NCBI GenBank assembly: GCA_016212925.1
Contig: JACRDF010000003.1
Coordinates: forward strand, 310,001-374,000
Origin: Desulfomonile tiedjei
GTDB lineage: Bacteria; Desulfobacterota; Desulfomonilia; Desulfomonilales; Desulfomonilaceae
Length of the DNA: 64,000 bases
Reading direction: 5' to 3'
Shown here: positions 36,614 through 45,379 of the stretch, piece by piece
Layout of the letters: every line of letters starts with the position of its first letter
Position numbering within the stretch: position 1 is the first letter of the stretch
Notes under the pieces: generated by a model
Databases searched by the model: none
Seen by the model: only the letters and a program-made list of their open reading frames with translations
Told to the model about the DNA's origin: nothing
Made by a program: the position numbers and the translations under genes

Positions 36614-37147
36614 TCAGGGTCGGACGTTCTGATCGATTATTTTTCTGAGCCGTTCCACTATTTCTTCTAATTCCTTGTTCCTCTGGCGCAACTCGTCCTC
36701 ACCCTTTCTTTTTTCTTCCTTAAGGCGAATAGTTTCGAACGCCAGGTCAACCAGTTCGATCAGTTCCTCCGGGCGCACGGGTTTTTGCAGGTAATAAAAC
36801 GCACCTTTCTCCAGCGCTTGCACCGCGGAATCGACGTCTGCGTACGCGGTCATCAATATGCAAACGCACTCGGGTTTTATGCTTTTCAGATCCGACAGGA
36901 GCCCCGTACCCGATCCGTCCGGCAGTTTCAGGTCCACGAGGGCCAGCCAGGGGGAGCGCTCTCGCGCCACTCTTGAAGCCTCAGTCTTTGAGGTGGCTGT
37001 GAAGACCTCGTAGCCTTCTCCCTCCAGGATATCCTTCAGATTGTCGCAAAGGCCTACGTCATCGTCCACCACGAGGATGGACCGAATCCTTTCATCCGGT
37101 TGTTGCCTGGTTCGGAAAATTTTTCGGAAGATGTTCTTGGCGTTCAT
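36614..37147 (-). CDS. Response regulator: REC domain with C-terminal coiled coil
   Basis: 177 residues. The receiver (about 20-140) has VVDDDVGL, acceptor Asp in LVDLKLPDGSG and Lys in LQKPV. The last 40 residues form a charged coiled coil (LKEEKRKGEDELRQRNKELE) with no DNA-binding output. It may signal by protein contact. Last gene of the kinase cluster, 26 bases after the tandem REC gene. ATG 37147 avoids overlap with it. Confidence 0.88.
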   Translation of the reverse strand: MNAKNIFRKIFRTRQQPDERIRSILVVDDDVGLCDNLKDILEGEGYEVFTATSKTEASRVARERSPWLALVDLKLPDGSGTGLLSDLKSIKPECVCILMTAYADVDSAVQALEKGAFYYLQKPVRPEELIELVDLAFETIRLKEEKRKGEDELRQRNKELEEIVERLRKIIDQNVRP

Positions 37148-37173
37148 GTGGCCTGACTCCAGATCTAATCGCT

Positions 37174-37917
37174 TCAAAGACGTTTTGCGGCACAAATACT
37201 GCCCACGAGGTCAAGCAACTGTGTTTCATCCAAAGGTTTGGTAAGACTTATCAATCCATGCTGCTTCTTCAGCTCTTGCTGAACCGACGCGTCGACGTCT
37301 AATGCGGAATCCATGATAATCGTGGCCAGCATGGCCGGTTGCCTGGTGGAAACGAGGCGATGTAACTCCAGTCCGTTGACGAACGGCAATCCCATTTCCA
37401 ACAGCATGATGTCGAACGACTGGCCCTCGGCTAATCTCATGGCTTCCCGACCGTCGTGAGCTATACGAACGTGATGGCCGGCTGAGCCAAGAACTCCGCC
37501 CAGACGTGTACACAATTCTTTGTCATGGTCAGCCAGCAAAATCAACCCGCTTTTCACGTCGTGTTGCGAACTCTCGATCGTGCGCATCAAAACATCCATC
37601 TCGAACGGTTTATTCAAGACCGCGTAAGCACCTTCCTCGAGGGCCTGACGTATCAGCCCGTTCACAATGTATGCAGTGCACATGATCACCCTGATGCCCG
37701 GGCTCCGCTTCTTGAGTTCGATCAAGCTTTCCACTCCGTTCAAGCCGGGCATTTTTATGTCCATGAGCACAACATCGAAAGCTTGTTTCTCCACTTTTCG
37801 AATCGCTTCTTCGCCGCTCGAGGCTGTCACCACTTGGAAGCCTTCGTCCTCCAGGACGTCCTTGGTGCTGTCGAGAAAGTCTTCGTTGTCATCCACCAGA
37901 AGGATTCGTGGCTTCAC
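37174..37917 (-). CDS. Tandem receiver-domain protein (REC-REC), second acceptor Asp replaced by Glu
   Basis: 247 residues. REC1 (1-118): VDDNE, acceptor Asp53 in VLMDIKMPG, Thr81 in CTAY, Lys103 in NKPF. REC2 (about 124-245): DHD pair at 130-132, but the acceptor position is Glu174 (LLEMGLP; codon GAA at 37396-37398); the Lys of LTKPL is kept. A Glu there can mimic a phosphorylated state or make the domain non-responsive. GTG 37917 follows AAAGGAGTCCGT. It sits 22 bases after the histidine kinase gene. Confidence 0.9.
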   Translation of the reverse strand: MKPRILLVDDNEDFLDSTKDVLEDEGFQVVTASSGEEAIRKVEKQAFDVVLMDIKMPGLNGVESLIELKKRSPGIRVIMCTAYIVNGLIRQALEEGAYAVLNKPFEMDVLMRTIESSQHDVKSGLILLADHDKELCTRLGGVLGSAGHHVRIAHDGREAMRLAEGQSFDIMLLEMGLPFVNGLELHRLVSTRQPAMLATIIMDSALDVDASVQQELKKQHGLISLTKPLDETQLLDLVGSICAAKRL

Positions 37918-37939
37918 ACGGACTCCTTTGCCATTTGTA

Positions 37940-40732
37940 CTAGTTTTCCGCTGGTTTTTGTCCCGATCGCGGCTCACCTGGTATGACCACGGTGACCATC
38001 GTCCCGACGTTAGGCAAACTTCTCAGGGAGACTGATCCGGAATGTTCTTCGACGATTTTTCTGACTATGGCAAGGCCCAATCCCGTCCCTCGCGCGCGAG
38101 TCGTGAAAAGTGGCTCAAAAGCGCGGTCCGCGGTTTCGGAATCCATGCCGATGCCGTTGTCTTCCACTTCGATCCGGACCCCGTGGCCGGCAATAGAAGT
38201 GGTAACGGTCACCTGCGGCCAATAGGCGCGCTTTTGTTCGGTCTCAGCGGCTTGTCGAGTGACCACAGCTTGAACAGCGTTCTCAACGAGATTCACCACC
38301 ACGCGACGCATCTTCTCCCGGTCAAAGTGCACCGGCGGAAGTATTGGAGAGAGTTTGCGCAATAGCCTCATTCCGTCCGGCGGAGTCATCTGATCCAATA
38401 TCTCTTCAAGCCAAGGATTGATTTCTCCATGCGCGACAGTGGACCGTCTTCCCCTGGTGTATTCCAGCAGTTCCCCTATGATGGCGTCGCATAGCCCTAC
38501 CTGCTGCTCGATTCGCTCAAGATGCTTCTTGACCTTGTCCTCTGAATTACCGAACTTCCGCGCCAGGTAGTAACCGGAAGAACGGATCACTCCCAGGGGA
38601 TTGCGCAATTCATGGCTTACTATTGCTGTGAGTTGCCCAAGGACGGAGAGCTTCTCGCGTTTGATCAGTTCAGCTTGCGCGGCCTGAAGGTCCCGGGTGC
38701 GCTCTTTGACTTTCTCCTCCAATTCGGCCGCGTGCTGGGTGAGCAAGGCTTCTCGTTCCTGATAGTAGTCTATTTTTCGCTCCAATTCCCCGGGGGTCAC
38801 CCTCAAGCTTGCGAGGATCTCTGCGAACACTTCCGAGAGTTCCCTTGCTTCGTTGGCGGTAAAGATCTTGGCCTCTCTGAGTGCCTTGTGGGCCGCAGCG
38901 GCCCCTATGGAACCCGCCAGGGATTTTTCCACCTCACTATGAAGACCGGCCAGTTCCACAATCGAAATCCGGCTCGTTCCTTTGATCCCCGCGGCCTGAA
39001 GACATTTTTCCGTCATTGAAGCCGCTTCCGTTTCGCCAAAGTATTGGCCGAGCAGCCTGGCTATCAACTTGCTTTTGTCTTCCGCATCAATGTACGACTC
39101 TCGGTGGCTGGAACGACTCAGAGCCGCGCTCGTGGTGAGCGCGCCCACAAAATCCTCAGCGACGCTTTGTTCTTCCTCGCTCTGCTTGAAGTAGAGAGAC
39201 CCCAGGACATAGAGGCCGATATTGAAGAACATAGACCAAAACACCGCCTGCGAGAGGTTATCCAGAGGCAAAACACCAAAGAGTTGTTCCGGGCTCAGAA
39301 GCCCTATGCCCCAGGGACCATTGCGTAACAGACCGTCAGATATCCAGCCGCTTCTCACAAATGCCGGCAGCAACAAGGTATAAAACCATATGACGAACCC
39401 CGCGCTCAAACCCATCAACGCGCCTGCCTTGTTGCCTCGGCGCCAGAAAATCCCTCCCAAAATTACAGGAGCAAACTGAAGAGAAGCCGCGAACGCGATC
39501 ATGCCGATGTTGACCAGCATGTAGGATTCGCCGACTTGTCGTTCAAACCAGTACCCGATAACAATTATTCCCGCGACGGAGACCCACCGGCATTTCAGCA
39601 GGTGCCGCCTAAGGAAGCCCAGCCATTTGATCCACCCTACGATCGGCAACAACAAGTGGTTGGTTATCATGGTCGATACGGTGATGGAGCTGATCATAAT
39701 CATTCCTGTGGCTGCGGAAGCACCACCGATGAAAACCGAAACGGACAGCCATTTTTGGCCTGCATGCAACGGCAGATCCAGAACAAAGGTGTCGGCCTCG
39801 GTTGCCGGATACCCCTGGAGCAGCCCCCCCATGGCAATGGGAAACACGAAGATGTTGATCAAAAGCATGTACAGGGGGAAAAGCCACATTGCCGTGCGAA
39901 TGTGGTTTTCGTCGAAGTTTTCCACCACGCCCACATGGAATTGCCGGGGTAGAAATATGATCGCGGACATGGATAGTATCAAATAAGTGGCCCACGTGAC
40001 CGGAGAGGCGTGGTCAGTTGACCAGATCTTCACCTGAGCGGTTGGAACGCTCTCGGATAGCCTCCCGAAAATGTCACCGAAGCCGTCGAACATGAAATAC
40101 GTGACGAAAATGCCTGCCGCGAGAAAAGCCACCAGCTTCACCACGCATTCCACCGCCACCGCCATGATGAGGCCCGGGTGCCTCTCGGTGGGGTCCAGCC
40201 GCCTGATGCCCAGGATAATGGTAAACACGATCATTAGGGCCACTACCACAGGGCCCAGATGCATTCCGATCCATGAAGTCGTTTCCGGAGAGGTAATGAT
40301 GGCAAACGTGGAGATGACGGCTTTGAACTGGAGTGCGATGTACGGCATCGTGCCGACGAGAGCTATCACAGTGGCAAGCGCGGCCACAGTCTCCGATTTG
40401 TTGTAACGGGCTGAAATAAAATCCGCGATGCTCGTTATGTGATGCACGGTCTTGATCCGGACGAGTTTGCGCAAGACGGTCCACCAAAGGACAATGGCAA
40501 TAGTGGGACCGAGATATATGGGCAGAAAGAGCAGTCCCGACGTTGCAGCCTTACCGACACTGCCATAGTACGTCCACGCGGTGCAGTAGACCGCCAGCGA
40601 TAGGCTGTAGACAAGGGAATTGTTGACGAGACTCCTTCCGGCCGCTGACCTCCGTTCCACCCATAGCGCGGTAAGGAAGAGCAACATCATGTAAAGGCAA
40701 AACACTGTGATGACAGTCAAGGAGTCAAGCAT
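37940..40732 (-). CDS. Sodium/solute symporter-type sensor histidine kinase (CrbS/CbrA-like)
   Basis: 930 residues. About 1-500 is an SSS-family transporter-like membrane domain with roughly 12-13 hydrophobic segments (VYCTAWTYYGSVGKAATSG is typical). A cytoplasmic linker and coiled coil (about 640-685) lead to a HisKA domain with phospho-acceptor His707 in SHELRNPLG. The HATPase domain has NLVENAVQAV, DNGIGMD and TGLGLAIV. CrbS/CbrA kinases respond to acetate or amino acid/solute uptake in other bacteria, so this may couple substrate flux to the downstream receivers. The ligand here is unknown. AGAGGATT precedes the ATG. Confidence 0.93.
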   Translation of the reverse strand: MLDSLTVITVFCLYMMLLFLTALWVERRSAAGRSLVNNSLVYSLSLAVYCTAWTYYGSVGKAATSGLLFLPIYLGPTIAIVLWWTVLRKLVRIKTVHHITSIADFISARYNKSETVAALATVIALVGTMPYIALQFKAVISTFAIITSPETTSWIGMHLGPVVVALMIVFTIILGIRRLDPTERHPGLIMAVAVECVVKLVAFLAAGIFVTYFMFDGFGDIFGRLSESVPTAQVKIWSTDHASPVTWATYLILSMSAIIFLPRQFHVGVVENFDENHIRTAMWLFPLYMLLINIFVFPIAMGGLLQGYPATEADTFVLDLPLHAGQKWLSVSVFIGGASAATGMIMISSITVSTMITNHLLLPIVGWIKWLGFLRRHLLKCRWVSVAGIIVIGYWFERQVGESYMLVNIGMIAFAASLQFAPVILGGIFWRRGNKAGALMGLSAGFVIWFYTLLLPAFVRSGWISDGLLRNGPWGIGLLSPEQLFGVLPLDNLSQAVFWSMFFNIGLYVLGSLYFKQSEEEQSVAEDFVGALTTSAALSRSSHRESYIDAEDKSKLIARLLGQYFGETEAASMTEKCLQAAGIKGTSRISIVELAGLHSEVEKSLAGSIGAAAAHKALREAKIFTANEARELSEVFAEILASLRVTPGELERKIDYYQEREALLTQHAAELEEKVKERTRDLQAAQAELIKREKLSVLGQLTAIVSHELRNPLGVIRSSGYYLARKFGNSEDKVKKHLERIEQQVGLCDAIIGELLEYTRGRRSTVAHGEINPWLEEILDQMTPPDGMRLLRKLSPILPPVHFDREKMRRVVVNLVENAVQAVVTRQAAETEQKRAYWPQVTVTTSIAGHGVRIEVEDNGIGMDSETADRAFEPLFTTRARGTGLGLAIVRKIVEEHSGSVSLRSLPNVGTMVTVVIPGEPRSGQKPAEN

Positions 40733-40741
40733 GGGAATCCT

Positions 40742-40975
40742 CTATTTGCTCCCACTCTCGGTGTCATCAGATCCGTTCCCCGCGTCAAGGCTTCTGCTTA
40801 CCAAAAACAGGAGGAGGACAATCGCGGCCCAGGCCAAGAAAAGATACACGAACATCGTTTGCAGCCGATTTACATCCGAAAAGGAGACTAGCGGCCAACT
40901 AAGCAGAACCAGACTGCCGCAGAACAGCAACGCGTGAAACTCTCTCTGGCGGAACAGAATTCTGAGCCTTTCCAT
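40742..40975 (-). CDS. Small two-span membrane protein preceding the symporter-kinase
   Basis: 77 residues with two hydrophobic spans (HALLFCGSLVLLSWPLV and QTMFVYLFLAWAAIVLLL) and a polar acidic tail. It lies 9 bases before the kinase gene and resembles the small partner subunits often encoded with SSS transporters. A role as a partner of the sensor domain is inferred. Confidence 0.7.
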   Translation of the reverse strand: MERLRILFRQREFHALLFCGSLVLLSWPLVSFSDVNRLQTMFVYLFLAWAAIVLLLFLVSRSLDAGNGSDDTESGSK

Positions 40976-41344
40976 ATGCTTACCTCCTGGGCCGATAGGA
41001 CATGCATTGGAACGAGGCTTCCGCCTCCGGCAACAGACTTCAAAGTTATCCCCGGAGGAGGTTTCCGGACACTTTTTACGTTGCCTCAGGCGGCGGTCGT
41101 CTTTTGGTCTATTCTCAGCTTCCTATGCGGCCTAGAGTGCAGACTACGTCGTTCAGGCCTATATAAAAGAACGAGAAAGTGGTGTCTTGGAGGGTAATAA
41201 TTTTATCTCGGACCCCTTACCACAAGGTTCGAGTCTTCGCTGTCATTATTGTAGAATTATGAACGGCCTGTCGTCAAGGCAAGAAAGCGCAATGGAGACA
41301 CAACTGGTGGGGTGGCATTAAATCCACTGCAATCCTCGAAAGGA
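40976..41344. other. 369-base non-coding stretch
   Basis: It probably holds the promoter of the kinase operon and the 3' end of the Pro-rich protein gene. I see no gene, strong repeat or clear promoter. Confidence 0.4.
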
Positions 41345-41803
41345 CTAAGGGCAATCCTTCAATGAAGATTCTTGCCGTGGCCGATTTTTTTTTGGCTCGG
41401 GTTTAGGAGTTCCATTAGTTGCCGGATTCTGCAGCTGTATTCTCAGGTTCTTCAATTCCTGGCGCAAGGCATTAATCTCTTTTGTGAGGTCTGTCACCGC
41501 TTTCTGGTCGATCGGCGGTTGCGTGGGAGGTGCGAGCCTCTTCGAAGCGGGCGTGGGGGAAGGGGTTATTTCAGGGACTATGTAAATATGTTTTTCAACA
41601 CCTGCGGGCGTGGGGGTAGGGGTGGCCCTGGGCTTGTTGGTGTCCAACGACTGGATACGACGATCCTCCAACGCCTCCGGCCTTAGCTGGGCCAGGGCGT
41701 CCCCGGCAAAGAGACCTGAAAAGATGAACCACGCGCACACTACAAGTGTTGCGGCAATCAAGGGAACGAATCTCAATCGTCTGAGCTTGTTGAATCCGGC
41801 CAT
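41345..41803 (-). CDS. Secreted or anchored Pro/Thr-rich protein with coiled coil
   Basis: 152 residues, not recognised. After MAGFNKLRRLRF comes a hydrophobic span (VPLIAATLVVCAWFIFSGLF), then Pro/Thr-rich sequence (ATPTPTPAG), a predicted coiled coil (DLTKEINALRQELKNLRIQL) and a polar tail. ATG 41803 with GGGAG upstream fits better than the longer frame from 41851. Likely periplasmic or membrane-anchored. Confidence 0.6.
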   Translation of the reverse strand: MAGFNKLRRLRFVPLIAATLVVCAWFIFSGLFAGDALAQLRPEALEDRRIQSLDTNKPRATPTPTPAGVEKHIYIVPEITPSPTPASKRLAPPTQPPIDQKAVTDLTKEINALRQELKNLRIQLQNPATNGTPKPEPKKNRPRQESSLKDCP

Positions 41804-41937
41804 AAGCTGACACTCCCAGTAAAAAGACGAAGGTTCGGATTGAGTCAGCACCTAAAGATATTTTAGGTCAACAGTACGCAAGCCGCAAGTTTAGGAAATC
41901 GGCCATTATGCCAAACAACCTCAAGAGGAAAAGCCGT

Positions 41938-43620
41938 CTAAAACGCCCCGTCAATCTGAAGGTTTACCGTAACGACCGGATCAATAGTTCGGTCCGGCTT
42001 AATGCCAAACATATTCGCGGAAGTAGGGACCTCCCAATTCGGCACAGACTTGTCAACACACCCGAAGTTGAACCATCTTCCCGGTTTCCAATAGTTTACC
42101 CCTAATCCTATAGACCAGCGCGAAAGAAGCTCCCATGCGAAACCGACACCCATCTCCCATCCCAGGTTATCGTCGGGTGCGGCAGGTGAAGGGTCCGTGA
42201 AACTACCGCGAACGGCATAATTCACCGCGCCGAATTTGGTTGGGTCAGTTTCCGGCCTAACGTATCCCCAGCCATAGTTGCCCGACACCCTCCGGGCGGT
42301 AAGAACGCGAAACCATAGATCCAGATTTGCGGCCAAAGAGTAGTTGAGCTTGGCTGCAAACGTGGATGCGCCGGGAATATCGCTAAATCCGTTGACGCCC
42401 CCGGCGTAAGTGCCGGCCACTATGGCACTATGGTTGGAAAAAAAAGATGACCCGCTTTGTTCCCTTTCCTGGATAAAAGGTTGCCGGTCTATCAATATTC
42501 CGTGACGTCGATCCGGCCCTGCCATACGAGAATATATCATGGAGAGGATCGCAGGCCCGCGGGCCGCGGTGATCTTGGTCCCCCAACGCCACGATTCGAT
42601 GTACCTAGGTGCGAACAAGCTGCCGCTTCCATCCGTATTGTCAGGGATTCCCAAAAAGGTGCCATCGGCCGATCTCTGGAATCGAATGGTCCGATAATAC
42701 CAGTCCAACTCCGAGGCTACACTAAGCCAGCCATTCCGCCACATGAAGTAAATCCACCCTTCACTTGTAGAGGTTTCTGAAGGCGGGAAGCTGTCACGTG
42801 CCTTGGGATTCTGGGGGGTTCGTCTTGCAATTTGCTGGGATTCCGGTCCTTCTCGGAAGCTCCAATAGATTGTTCCGGCTTGGAACTCGCAATATGTCGA
42901 GAAATAAGTCATGTACGCCGTAAAATTCATGCTTCTGACGCTGTTAAGATCCGAGGGGTCCCAATATGCCGTGCTCCCTCTTCTCAACGGGTAAATGCCC
43001 AAACCCACAGTGAGATCCGGAGAACGCGTGGCACCCCAAGCCATTTGCCAGGCCCAGGATTCCCGCGGGCTGTCTTCAAATTCATAGTCTGTCGGCGGGC
43101 CGAAGATGTTGGTTTCCAGGCCTATGAATTCTTCTGTCCTGGTTGCCCCAAACTGAAGATACAATCCGTAGCCGAATCGTCTCTTGCCATAGTAAATGAG
43201 CCCCCAGGGCGTGTCGGCGTCAATGGTCCACCACAACCAATTACCTGTGGAAATGGGGGTAAATAAGCGGGGCTGTGTCGCAACATCGTAAGGGCCGATC
43301 TGATAAGCCGCGCTTACACGGACCGCTTCAGTGAATTTGATTGTGGGCTTTATGATGGTAGTAAGAGTGGCTGTTGCGGCGCTAGCCCCGGAGAGGATTT
43401 TCTGCCCAAGCCATCCGTTTAGCGGAGCAAAATTACCGGTGGCGCTATTGTCTATATTAAACGGGCCAAAGAACCCATTATCCCCCAGCTGGGAAGCATA
43501 GTTATAATCTAGGAATGTATCCGCTTTGTGCGAAAATCGAGTCTCCCACAGCCCCCCGCGGACGGCTCCCGGCAACAACAGGGTCGCGGCCAAAAGGAAC
43601 CCGATAAGCCTATGGCGCAT
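41938..43620 (-). CDS. Outer-membrane beta-barrel-like protein
   Basis: 560 residues with a signal peptide (MRHRLIGFLLAATLLLPGAVRG). The mature part is rich in alternating aromatic and polar strands (GYGLYLQFGATRTEE, MSIYSRMA-type segments, LGVNYWKPGRWFNFG) and ends in Phe (LQIDGAF), as outer-membrane barrels do. No close family is recognised. ATG 43620 has AGAGGGG 5 bases upstream; a GTG at 43626 is possible. Confidence 0.7.
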   Translation of the reverse strand: MRHRLIGFLLAATLLLPGAVRGGLWETRFSHKADTFLDYNYASQLGDNGFFGPFNIDNSATGNFAPLNGWLGQKILSGASAATATLTTIIKPTIKFTEAVRVSAAYQIGPYDVATQPRLFTPISTGNWLWWTIDADTPWGLIYYGKRRFGYGLYLQFGATRTEEFIGLETNIFGPPTDYEFEDSPRESWAWQMAWGATRSPDLTVGLGIYPLRRGSTAYWDPSDLNSVRSMNFTAYMTYFSTYCEFQAGTIYWSFREGPESQQIARRTPQNPKARDSFPPSETSTSEGWIYFMWRNGWLSVASELDWYYRTIRFQRSADGTFLGIPDNTDGSGSLFAPRYIESWRWGTKITAARGPAILSMIYSRMAGPDRRHGILIDRQPFIQEREQSGSSFFSNHSAIVAGTYAGGVNGFSDIPGASTFAAKLNYSLAANLDLWFRVLTARRVSGNYGWGYVRPETDPTKFGAVNYAVRGSFTDPSPAAPDDNLGWEMGVGFAWELLSRWSIGLGVNYWKPGRWFNFGCVDKSVPNWEVPTSANMFGIKPDRTIDPVVTVNLQIDGAF

Positions 43621-43940
43621 ACCCACCCCTCTTTAAATTCAACCCAACCGAAATGATCTTAAGTCTGCACGGGCCCACGACGGATTCCACCGAGATCTAC
43701 CGTTTGAAGGGGCAGTCAATGATCGGGATAAAAGGTTTCTAATTAGACGAGAAATGCGAGAGATTGAGCCATTTTCTATGCATACGCTATGACGTGACAC
43801 GGTGTCAAGAAAGAAATACGACTCCCGAATCTCGGGCGTCTTTCGTTAAAGCTGTGTTATTGAGCCACTCGTTTCATTGAGGATGGAGGAGAGTTTTTGA
43901 TCCGGGATCTTGATTTAGAAATGAAAGGCTGTCGGCCGGG
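43621..43940. other. 320-base non-coding gap
   Basis: Between the barrel protein and the repeat protein of the Mla operon. AT-rich, no recognised repeat or gene; it presumably contains the barrel gene promoter. Confidence 0.4.
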
Positions 43941-45368
43941 CTATCTTTTTCCGAAGGAACCGGCAATCAATTCCTGCCAGTTGTCTTCGCCGGGCCTGGG
44001 TGGGCGGGAGATGTGGGGATGATTCTTGATTTCGGTCCTGTGGCTTAATCCGAACACGAGGCTCAGCTCGCGACTAATAGGGCTCTCGCGATAATCGACG
44101 AACCGGAGCAGCCTTCCCATGTTCAGGTCCCACCAGTCATTTTTGACAGGGATGATTTCAGGGAACTTCAGGTGGGTCCCTTTCTCCAGATCCCAGATAT
44201 ATTCCGCAAAGGGCCAGAAGGTGTACTGTGAGTAGACGAGCAAACCTTTCCTGAAGCGCTTCTTGATCTTGCTGAGGTAGAGAAATTTCTTCTCCGTGGC
44301 CACCTCGTCGTCTGTCACCGATATATATCCATCGCCGCTGGACGAGGTCCCCCGTCTTCGATCCTTCTTGGAGTAGTAGAAATAGAAAAGACTCAACTCC
44401 TCTATCCCGCCCCCGGTCCCATAGGTAAACAGAGGCCTGAAGGAATACCGGCGGTGGCCGCTCTTATAGTGTTGATAGTAACTGAATAACGGCCAGAGGA
44501 GGTTGGTGGTAGAAGAATACCGATCGTCTTGCCGTGAATACACAGGAAAGAGCAGTGCGCGGTACGATGATGCCTGATCGGTTCCCGGGTACTTGTCCGT
44601 GGATTGAAACAACGGCCATAAGAAGTACGTGGAATGATACTCGTTGCGAACGGTATCTTTCCCGAAAAGCGGCCACACTTTGATGGCGGATCTCCCTGGA
44701 CTGTTCGCGTAAGTGACGATCGGCCAGAGCATGCGAATGGTCCGTGCATCGTCGTCGGTGTTTTCGTAATAGAGCGGGAAAAGAAAAAAGAAGTTCTTGT
44801 CAACGCCGTATCTGCGGTACGTATAGCCGTAAAAGGGAAAGAAGCCCCAGTAATTCTGTCCCAGATCCGAACGTCCATGATACAGGGTCAAGCACCTGGA
44901 ATATCCGTCAAAGGGCGGCAGCTTGGCCCACCGGCTCTGAAAGAAGGGGGTGAAGCGGAGCTTGCTCTGGAAGGTCGATTCTTCACGCGCGCCCAATGGG
45001 TAGAAAAAATCCACCCTGTCGTACGTGCCGGGTACCCTCGAGTGGAAGAACAACGGAGGAAGCCCCCATCCTTCTCCAAATGTCCAGATCTTATCTGACG
45101 CTCGAGGATTCATGGAACGAATGGTCAGGTCCGGGTCCACTGCAAACAGGGTACCGGGGGTCGTCACGCGCAAGAAATCATACGCGGAACCCGGCGCAGA
45201 CGAGGGCTGCGCGAGAACCAGGATGGAAACAAACAGGGCCGCAACCGAAAGAAATCTGATTCCACTCGTGGGACAGGACCGGGCCAAACATCGGCAACGG
45301 GACATCGCGCTTGGCCGGCAGCCGCGATGCTGATTGGCGGCCATAATCACTATGGTTGCCGTTTTCAT
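43941..45368 (-). CDS. Secreted W-P-L-F repeat protein in the Mla operon
   Basis: 475 residues. After a long basic N-region and a hydrophobic signal (FLSVAALFVSILVLAQ), the mature part has about ten spaced repeats with the core (L/F)(W/F)P(L/F): FFPFYGY, LFPLYYE, LWPIVTY, VWPLFGK, LWPLFQS, LFPVYSR, LWPLFSY, FRPLFTY, LFYFYYS and FWPFAEY, about 15-35 residues apart. The aromatic periodicity suggests a beta-rich repeat or barrel in the envelope. It starts 9 bases after the mlaD stop, whose TAG forms part of the ribosome site, so it is probably co-translated with MlaD. No function is known to me. Confidence 0.75.
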   Translation of the reverse strand: MKTATIVIMAANQHRGCRPSAMSRCRCLARSCPTSGIRFLSVAALFVSILVLAQPSSAPGSAYDFLRVTTPGTLFAVDPDLTIRSMNPRASDKIWTFGEGWGLPPLFFHSRVPGTYDRVDFFYPLGAREESTFQSKLRFTPFFQSRWAKLPPFDGYSRCLTLYHGRSDLGQNYWGFFPFYGYTYRRYGVDKNFFFLFPLYYENTDDDARTIRMLWPIVTYANSPGRSAIKVWPLFGKDTVRNEYHSTYFLWPLFQSTDKYPGTDQASSYRALLFPVYSRQDDRYSSTTNLLWPLFSYYQHYKSGHRRYSFRPLFTYGTGGGIEELSLFYFYYSKKDRRRGTSSSGDGYISVTDDEVATEKKFLYLSKIKKRFRKGLLVYSQYTFWPFAEYIWDLEKGTHLKFPEIIPVKNDWWDLNMGRLLRFVDYRESPISRELSLVFGLSHRTEIKNHPHISRPPRPGEDNWQELIAGSFGKR

Positions 45369-45379
45369 CACGGTTTTTC

